Source of the DNA: a virus
Length of the DNA: 21,951 nucleotides
IMG/VR virus record: IMGVR_UViG_3300031772_000324
Location: 1 to 21,951 of that record
Strand: one strand, 5' to 3'
Below the pieces are notes generated by a model that had not been told where the DNA came from, ran no database searches, and was given only the letters and a program-made list of their open reading frames with translations. This document shows, piece after piece, positions 17,123 through 21,951 of the stretch. Each line of letters starts with the position of its first letter. Within the stretch, counting starts at the first letter, position 1. Made by a program: the position numbers and the translations under genes.

Positions 17123-17143
17123 TTTGTTTTTCCTTTTTTATTG

Positions 17144-17686
17144 TTACATACGAGAAGCAAAAAGTGCTTCTATATTTGGTGATTGCTCTTCTGTCTTTGC
17201 CATAGCCATAGGGTCACCCATTGGCTCTTGGTTAGATGGTGTTTCCATCTCTGTTGGTTTGCTCTTTAAGAACTTTTTAAATGCTGGAACTTTGGATAGA
17301 CGGTCAAGCTTTCCAGCAATAACTATGACAGAACCATCTCCACCTTTCATTTCTTCAAGAGAGTATTCAAGCTCTGCTGGAACTTCATCCATTCCAACAG
17401 CATCGGTTACTGCTTGTGCAATCATAGCAAGAGCACGAACTACTTCTGGTGTAAGTGCTTTTTCTTTTATTGGTGGTAATCCAAAGAGAGGAAGAACTTT
17501 ATTAAGAGCATTTGACAATCCTATCAAAGCTTTGGGTGATACATTGACACCTTCAAGAAGAGACATATATCCTGCGTCCTCTTCCTGTTTAGCCATATCA
17601 ATATCACCTTTTAGTTTCTCTCCCATACCCTTGATGGATTCTTCTTCTCCACCTTCAATCTCTATTTCTATCATTGGTTTTGCCAT
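17144..17686 (-). CDS. Acidic head-cassette protein of unknown function, 180 aa
   Basis: Not recognised. The N-terminal 45 residues are strongly acidic (MAKPMIEIEIEGGEEESIKG). Two moderately hydrophobic helices follow (KALIGLSNALNKVLPLFGLP at 52-71; EVVRALAMIAQAVTDAVGMD at 81-100), then a short basic patch (LDRLSKVPAFKKFLKSKP) and a Met/Pro/Glu-rich disordered tail. AGGAG stands 8 bases before the ATG, 3 bases after the zinc-ribbon gene's stop. Its place between portal/zinc-ribbon and scaffold suggests an assembly helper or minor head protein. A second scaffold-like factor is plausible given the charge pattern, but nothing visible proves it. Confidence 0.75.
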   Translation of the reverse strand: MAKPMIEIEIEGGEEESIKGMGEKLKGDIDMAKQEEDAGYMSLLEGVNVSPKALIGLSNALNKVLPLFGLPPIKEKALTPEVVRALAMIAQAVTDAVGMDEVPAELEYSLEEMKGGDGSVIVIAGKLDRLSKVPAFKKFLKSKPTEMETPSNQEPMGDPMAMAKTEEQSPNIEALFASRM

Positions 17687-17689
17687 AGT

Positions 17690-18184
17690 TTATTCTCCTG
17701 TGTTTATGTTTGCTGAAAGTGTTTTAACTGCACCTGTTTCGCCAATACAATCTTTGGCTGGCAGGACTTCTTCTATTGCTCTTACTTTTGCTTGAACCGA
17801 ACCACCATACTGTTCAACTTTATCTTTATATGATTGTAGGATTTTATCCTGTTCAGCTTTTATATTAAGTTCTGCTGACATTCTTTTCTCAACGAATGAA
17901 TCTCCACCAACATCTTCAAGAGGAATAAGACCTTTGCTTTTGGCAATCCTTTCTCTATCCATCGAGTTATAGTAAGTAGCTCCAAGTCCTCTATCAAAGC
18001 AACCATTAACTCCCCACTTACCAGTTTGGTCGCCCCACTTACCAGCAGTTTTAGCTGGTGCAGATACTAACGAATGAAGGGGAGAGTCACAATCTTTACA
18101 GGTCTGTGCATCTTTATTCTCAAACTTGCATAATCTGTCTGTTTGTTTTTTACAGGTGTAGCAAATGAAATCATACATAGGCAT
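17690..18184 (-). CDS. FmdB-type zinc-ribbon protein in the head cassette, 164 aa
   Basis: The start MPMYDFICYTCKKQTDRLCK, with C8-x2-C11 and C29-x2-C32, matches the FmdB-family zinc ribbon (consensus MPxYxYxCxxC...CxxC). A second segment at about 48-95 has a repeated GKWG, then RGLGATYYNSMDRERIAKSK and GLIPLEDVGG. That second block is the form seen in phage-encoded members. The rest is Lys/Glu/Ala-rich and probably helical. Four cysteines are placed to bind one zinc. The function of the phage family is not established. FmdB was named as a regulator, but its position between portal and scaffold argues for a role in head assembly or DNA packaging. GAGGG lies just before the ATG, 3 bases after the portal stop. 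A second ATG at codon 3 is possible. Confidence 0.85.
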   Translation of the reverse strand: MPMYDFICYTCKKQTDRLCKFENKDAQTCKDCDSPLHSLVSAPAKTAGKWGDQTGKWGVNGCFDRGLGATYYNSMDRERIAKSKGLIPLEDVGGDSFVEKRMSAELNIKAEQDKILQSYKDKVEQYGGSVQAKVRAIEEVLPAKDCIGETGAVKTLSANINTGE

Positions 18185-18187
18185 AGA

Positions 18188-19858
18188 TTAAACCCTCTCT
18201 GGTGTTGGTGCGCTTGTTGGCATAGTAGGAACGGACTGCGATAGTTGCTCTGCAAGGGCAGCAGAAGGCAGTTGTGATGGGTCGTCAGGCATTGGCATAG
18301 GTGCTTGTGGTAAAGCGGCTGGAGGGGCAGGAGGAGCGGCTGGCATCTCTTCTCCAAATGACTTGGGTAAATCAAACTGACGAATGATTTGTTCCTTAAT
18401 CTTTGCTGGGTCAATACCTAATCCTTGGAGAACAGGAAGAAGTTGGATAAGCTCGTTACGTTTCATTACAGAAGCAACAGGAGTATTGGATTGGTCAGAA
18501 GCAGCAAAGCGGAACTTACCTTCCAGTTTCTCTGCGGTGACACGGAATACTTCTCCATCAGCAATAACTGTATCTTCCACATCTTCTGATTTAAGAAGGT
18601 CAACCAACATACGAATATAAATCTGTGACATTAGTTCGATTGCTTCGTCACGTTCTCTTGCCATTTTACCAATCTCTGATGCAGTATAGTTGGCAAGTGC
18701 AGCTACTTCTGTCGCAGTTGCTTTGGTTGCTTCTCCTCTGGTAAAGGGAGCTAATACTGAACCTCTCTGCAAGTCGGATTCAATAGCAAGTAAGTATCGG
18801 TCAAAGTTTGTGGAGAGTGGCGGAACTTCTACAATCTTAATAAGACCATCAAGAGAATCAGCATCAACAGCAATCATCGCACCATCTACACCAGCAGTAA
18901 TCTTGGCTAATGCATCTTCGTCAATCTTACCTTCTTTGTAAAGGTATTGTCTGCTGTCTCTACGAATAGCATTTGCCCAGAACGAACGAACAATATTCTT
19001 TTCAAAGATTTGGTCGTAGATACGGAAGAGAGAAGAATATCCTTCCATTGGAGAGTCGGGGATGCGTGAGTAATAAAGAGGAACAATAGGAGGAAGTGGA
19101 ACATCATCATAACTTCTTACAGGAATGGGAGATACTTCATCAAGTAGTTTTTCTCCGCTGGAATAGTTAGGTGACCAGAAGTATAAGCAATCATACACAA
19201 GGTCATAGAGTTCTACAACTTCAATATATTTATATTCATCTGGAATATCTTCATCTTGTGCTGTCTTGTAAGGATGGGCTTGCTGCTCAAAGTAATCAGC
19301 CTTAACTACTGCTTGGTATTTCTTACTACCAAATATACCTTTTGCTTTGGAAACAGGACACCAATAAACGTGACCAACAAATCTTTGGTCTTGCCACTTG
19401 GAAGCATCATTATCTACAATGACTTCCCAAGGAGGAACAGGTCTAACAGAAACCTTATCAAAGACGATTGAGGATTCTTTGGGTGCAAGCTTAAAGAAAG
19501 AGTTAGGATAGATAAGAGCAAGTCGAGATGCGTTCTCTAATACTTGTCTTTGGTCATAGAGCCAACGATTAGCAAGAGCTTTAACTACTGCATCGTTTCC
19601 TTTACGAACTGAATCCTTACCTACTTCTACTGCTGGAAACTTGGAGAAGAGAGAAGCAATATACCCTTCAATGAAAGCATAACCATCAGCAATCTCTACA
19701 CGAATATTGGTAGGGTCAAAGGTTATATCCTCAAACATTCTTGTTTCATAAGTATTCTTTAGCTTACGCATAAGAGAAGCAGAGTTATTCCAATAGTTCT
19801 TATGGTTCTGGTAGATTGCTCTGACAAGATTGACTGTATCTTTTTCTGTTCTTGACAT
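18188..19858 (-). CDS. Portal protein, 556 aa
   Basis: Forms the dodecameric ring at the capsid vertex through which DNA enters and leaves and to which terminase and adaptor bind. Typical features: a helical N-terminus with NHKNYWNNSASLMRKLKNTY, clip/stem-like beta regions (SVRPVPPWEVIVDNDASKW at 137-155), and RGEATKATATEVAALANYTA at 374-393, a motif common in podoviral portals just before the long C-terminal helices (EIGKMARERDEAIELMSQIY). Residues about 504-556 are a Pro/Ala/Met-rich disordered tail. GGAAG is 9 bases before the ATG. It sits between the large terminase (31-base gap) and the zinc-ribbon gene (3-base gap), the usual packaging-head order. Confidence 0.88.
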   Translation of the reverse strand: MSRTEKDTVNLVRAIYQNHKNYWNNSASLMRKLKNTYETRMFEDITFDPTNIRVEIADGYAFIEGYIASLFSKFPAVEVGKDSVRKGNDAVVKALANRWLYDQRQVLENASRLALIYPNSFFKLAPKESSIVFDKVSVRPVPPWEVIVDNDASKWQDQRFVGHVYWCPVSKAKGIFGSKKYQAVVKADYFEQQAHPYKTAQDEDIPDEYKYIEVVELYDLVYDCLYFWSPNYSSGEKLLDEVSPIPVRSYDDVPLPPIVPLYYSRIPDSPMEGYSSLFRIYDQIFEKNIVRSFWANAIRRDSRQYLYKEGKIDEDALAKITAGVDGAMIAVDADSLDGLIKIVEVPPLSTNFDRYLLAIESDLQRGSVLAPFTRGEATKATATEVAALANYTASEIGKMARERDEAIELMSQIYIRMLVDLLKSEDVEDTVIADGEVFRVTAEKLEGKFRFAASDQSNTPVASVMKRNELIQLLPVLQGLGIDPAKIKEQIIRQFDLPKSFGEEMPAAPPAPPAALPQAPMPMPDDPSQLPSAALAEQLSQSVPTMPTSAPTPERV

Positions 19859-19889
19859 ATATAGTGCTTCCTATTGTTGTTGGTTTTGT

Positions 19890-21395
19890 CTAATAACGTC
19901 TAATGTTTAGAGCGTTGGCGTTTGCTACTATTCTTTCTGCTCGCTTTTCTTTTACCCATTGAGGAAGAAAAGCCTTCGTGGGTAATCTTACTTGCTTCAT
20001 ACATTGATAGGCTAATGCCAATGCTACTGCACTATCGGCGTGTGCTCCATTGGCTCTGATTAAAGATATATTATACTTGCTGTCCAGTTTAATAGAACGC
20101 AACTCTCCCAAGGTGACAGTATCTATTTGATGTAGAGTTCCAGAACGTATAGCTTCTTTTAACTCTTCAAACATTACTCGCTTATTTGTTTGTGTTGTTG
20201 TCCAATACTTATCATCTGCTGACTTCCATAGATTAGAACCAGAGAGACATTGTAATACCACGATGCCTACGTTATTACTTTCAACTAATATCTTTGCCCC
20301 ATTATACTCTTGGGAGATAGAGAATAACTCTTGTGCTAAATCTGTGGGTGTTGTCATATTACATCTAAATATTCCAACAGGTTGACCAGTAGTTTTAGAT
20401 AGAACAAATGCTACTGAATAATCTTTACCTGTTCCAGAACCTACGTCAACTCCAATAGCATAAGTATCATTAGGACTTACATCAGCGAGAGGGTTCCATC
20501 TATCCATATCTATATCAAGTTCTTCAACATAGGACAAATCATCTTCTGTTAGGTAAGCATCACCCGATTGTGCGTAAGCATCTTCTAATGAAGCAGGATA
20601 TTCTCTTTTAAACTTTGAGTAATCTCCTAACTTCTGTATCATTAATCTACGCCAAGCCAGTTGAGATAGAGATAAGTCCCAATCAGATGCTAATACTATC
20701 TCATCTTCTGTTGGTGCGAAATCGTGAGGAGGTTCAATATTATATTCCTTATGCTTCCACCAAGGAAAGAATAAATGATTGTAATCTCCTTCTCCTCTGA
20801 TTGCAGTTTCTATTTCTAAATGTAATGGGTCACCCCAATAGTTTGCAGTAGATTCAATAATCATTTGTCCGTTGTTGACTGCGGATACTGCTGTTGCTTT
20901 AAGTTCATCAGCGTTCTCACTAAAAGCAAACTCTGACAGAAGAAGATAAGAACAAGTGAAGGAACGAAGCCCACCCTTTGATGAAGCTGATGCACACAGA
21001 ATAGTTGCGCCATTATGAAAGACAAGTTTTGATGCACTATCTTCTTTAAGAGGTCTGCGTAGGAAGGCTGGAAGATTATCATAGAAGGTTTTAAATATCC
21101 GTAGTATGTGTCGTACTGAATCTATCTTGTGTGATAGTAGTGCAACTGTTATAGGTTCAGATGATGTGTATGCTTTCCAGAATAGATAAGCAGCAACGAT
21201 TGTAGTAGACCCTATTTGTCTGGGCTTACATACAATCAAATCCTTTCCTTTCTCTAACGCTTCTATAACTTCTACTTGTTCATCATTAGGATATAGAAAA
21301 ACAATAGCTCCTTCTTTATCCTTAATCTTTAAACGAGAGATAAACTTAACAGGGTTATTTAGTATCCCAGATATATCTGTTGCTGAATGTGACAT
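19890..21395 (-). CDS. terL: Terminase large subunit, 501 aa
   Basis: ATPase-nuclease that pumps DNA into the prohead and cuts it. N-terminal ATPase: Walker A KPRQIGST (57-64); Walker B region SYLLLSE (149-155), with the catalytic E155 kept but Ser at 154 where Asp is common; coupling motif ESTA (181-184). C-terminal RNase H-like nuclease: D317 in GVDVGSGTGKDYS, E372 in ILVESNNVG, D454 in AHADSAVAL, the three acidic residues expected for metal binding. The length is normal. The ATG shares one base with the preceding gene's TAA (TAATG), so translation is almost certainly coupled. The portal gene follows. Packaging type (headful or cohesive ends) cannot be told from this. Confidence 0.93.
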   Translation of the reverse strand: MSHSATDISGILNNPVKFISRLKIKDKEGAIVFLYPNDEQVEVIEALEKGKDLIVCKPRQIGSTTIVAAYLFWKAYTSSEPITVALLSHKIDSVRHILRIFKTFYDNLPAFLRRPLKEDSASKLVFHNGATILCASASSKGGLRSFTCSYLLLSEFAFSENADELKATAVSAVNNGQMIIESTANYWGDPLHLEIETAIRGEGDYNHLFFPWWKHKEYNIEPPHDFAPTEDEIVLASDWDLSLSQLAWRRLMIQKLGDYSKFKREYPASLEDAYAQSGDAYLTEDDLSYVEELDIDMDRWNPLADVSPNDTYAIGVDVGSGTGKDYSVAFVLSKTTGQPVGIFRCNMTTPTDLAQELFSISQEYNGAKILVESNNVGIVVLQCLSGSNLWKSADDKYWTTTQTNKRVMFEELKEAIRSGTLHQIDTVTLGELRSIKLDSKYNISLIRANGAHADSAVALALAYQCMKQVRLPTKAFLPQWVKEKRAERIVANANALNIRRY

Positions 21396-21658
21396 TAGCT
21401 ACTCTTCTTTGTTTCCTGTTGAACCCAAGCATCAAGCTCTATAAGATTAGGTTTACCCTTTGTCTCCCTCTCTCCTTCTATCTTCTGTGCTTGCATATCT
21501 TTAAGTGCTGTCACTAATGAGGTTAAAGCATTTGCTCCTAATCTATTCTCTGTATTACCTGCTTTCGCCATACGGTATTCATATAATAGCATCTCCCATA
21601 TAGTTCCTTCATAGTCACGGGCTTTCATAGAGTTGATTACTTTATTCGGTCTGGGCAT
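21395..21658 (-). CDS. Putative terminase small subunit, 87 aa
   Basis: Called by position: it sits immediately before the large terminase and overlaps it by one base. The sequence is basic at the start (MPRPNKVINSMKARDYEGTI), then helical (WEMLLYEYRMAKAGNTENRL; ALTSLVTALKDMQAQKIEGE), ending in a charged tail. At 87 residues it is shorter than most small terminases (about 100-200) and I see no clear DNA-binding helix-turn-helix. GGAG lies 7 bases before this ATG. The ATG at codon 11 has no comparable site. It overlaps the end of the upstream HTH gene by 17 bases. The HTH protein upstream might itself be the DNA-recognition partner. Confidence 0.6.
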   Translation of the reverse strand: MPRPNKVINSMKARDYEGTIWEMLLYEYRMAKAGNTENRLGANALTSLVTALKDMQAQKIEGERETKGKPNLIELDAWVQQETKKSS

Positions 21659-21950
21659 TTATTACTCCTTTTAGTTTCTCTAATGCAATAGTATATATCT
21701 GGTGTATCCTTTGCTTTGATAAGTTCATCTCAGCCCCTGTTGCTTCAAAGGTCTTACCATCATAGCATATACTTTCTACTACTCTCCTTTCTTTTGCTGA
21801 AAGGTTATTCAGTATCTCATATGCAGAGAAGTCCGCTTCTTCTTCTTCCTCACCATCTAATCTTCTAATCATTTCATCTTCTGGATTCGTGCTTATTAAA
21901 CTATCTATTATATAATCTGGGAGGTATACATATCTCCATTTGTCACGCAT
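21642..21950 (-). CDS. Sigma region-4-like helix-turn-helix protein (possibly partial at its N-terminus)
   Basis: Residues about 50-95 (LSAKERRVVESICYDGKTFE, then ATGAEMNLSKQRIHQIYTIA and LEKL) follow the sigma-70 region 4 pattern L-x-x-x-E-R-x-V...G-x-T-x-x-x-x-G-x-x-x-x-x-S-x-x-R-I-x-Q-I...A-L-x-K-L, which recognises -35 DNA. Before it lies an acidic patch (GEEEEEAD at 33-40). No region 2 core-binding domain is visible. The ATG lies one base from the window edge, so the start and upstream signals cannot be judged; more protein may lie upstream. It overlaps the putative small terminase by 17 bases. Options: a truncated or stand-alone late-gene activator, the C-terminal part of a phage sigma factor, or a small-terminase-like DNA-binding protein. 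Confidence 0.65.
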   Translation of the reverse strand: MRDKWRYVYLPDYIIDSLISTNPEDEMIRRLDGEEEEEADFSAYEILNNLSAKERRVVESICYDGKTFEATGAEMNLSKQRIHQIYTIALEKLKGVINAQTE

Positions 21951-21951
21951 A

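Noticed and set aside
17085-17795. A 236-codon open frame on the plus strand over the scaffold start and the acidic gene
   Set aside because: It is antisense to well-supported genes with good ribosome sites, has Ser/Ile-rich low-quality composition and matches no family. The same applies to the plus-strand frames at 7633-8163 and 5400-5759.
18067-18414. A 115-codon minus-strand frame overlapping the portal C-terminus and zinc-ribbon start
   Set aside because: It is an alternative-frame reading of the Pro/Ala-rich portal tail (Leu/His/Gln-rich product) without its own convincing ribosome site.

Overview
This window is a tightly packed piece of a tailed-phage (or prophage) genome, most likely a podovirus. 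All 16 recognisable genes lie on the minus strand and read from right to left. Together they make up the packaging, head, short-tail and DNA-ejection modules. The DNA is AT-rich. Nearly every gene has a strong Shine-Dalgarno sequence (AAGGA, AGGAG or GGAG) 5-12 bases before its ATG, often overlapping the previous stop codon, so the host is a bacterium that uses SD-led initiation. Nothing in the window identifies the host genus. There is no tail tube, tape measure, sheath or baseplate gene. After the head genes come an adaptor-like and a nozzle-like protein and then very large Ala/Gly-rich proteins, which is why I infer a podovirus.

Layout in order of transcription. Packaging: a protein with a sigma region-4-like helix-turn-helix at the right edge, a very small putative small terminase, the large terminase and the portal. 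Head: an FmdB-type zinc-ribbon protein, an acidic protein of unknown function, the scaffold, a 166-base leader, the major capsid protein and an Ala/Val-rich probable decoration protein. A clear intrinsic terminator follows. Tail: an adaptor-like protein of 522 residues and a nozzle/hub-like protein of 758 residues, both apparently carrying extra Ig/FN3-like beta domains, then three consecutive beta-rich proteins of about 250 residues. Ejection: 272, 894 and at least 1563 residues. The last gene is open from 4689 to the left window edge and is the largest gene here.

The gene order (TerS-TerL-portal-scaffold-coat-adaptor-hub-ejection proteins) resembles P22. The growing sizes of the three ejection proteins and the terminator just after the capsid cassette resemble T7. 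The part most worth a second look is the capsid leader (16147-16312). It holds a long imperfect hairpin capped by a C(UACG)G tetraloop, a CCUCCUUA sequence complementary to the capsid ribosome-binding site, and a duplicated 11-base element that offers two mutually exclusive partners for one hairpin arm. This looks like a possible RNA control element for capsid synthesis.

No stretch longer than 300 bases lacks a gene. I see no tRNA, rRNA, CRISPR array, insertion sequence, integrase or attachment site.
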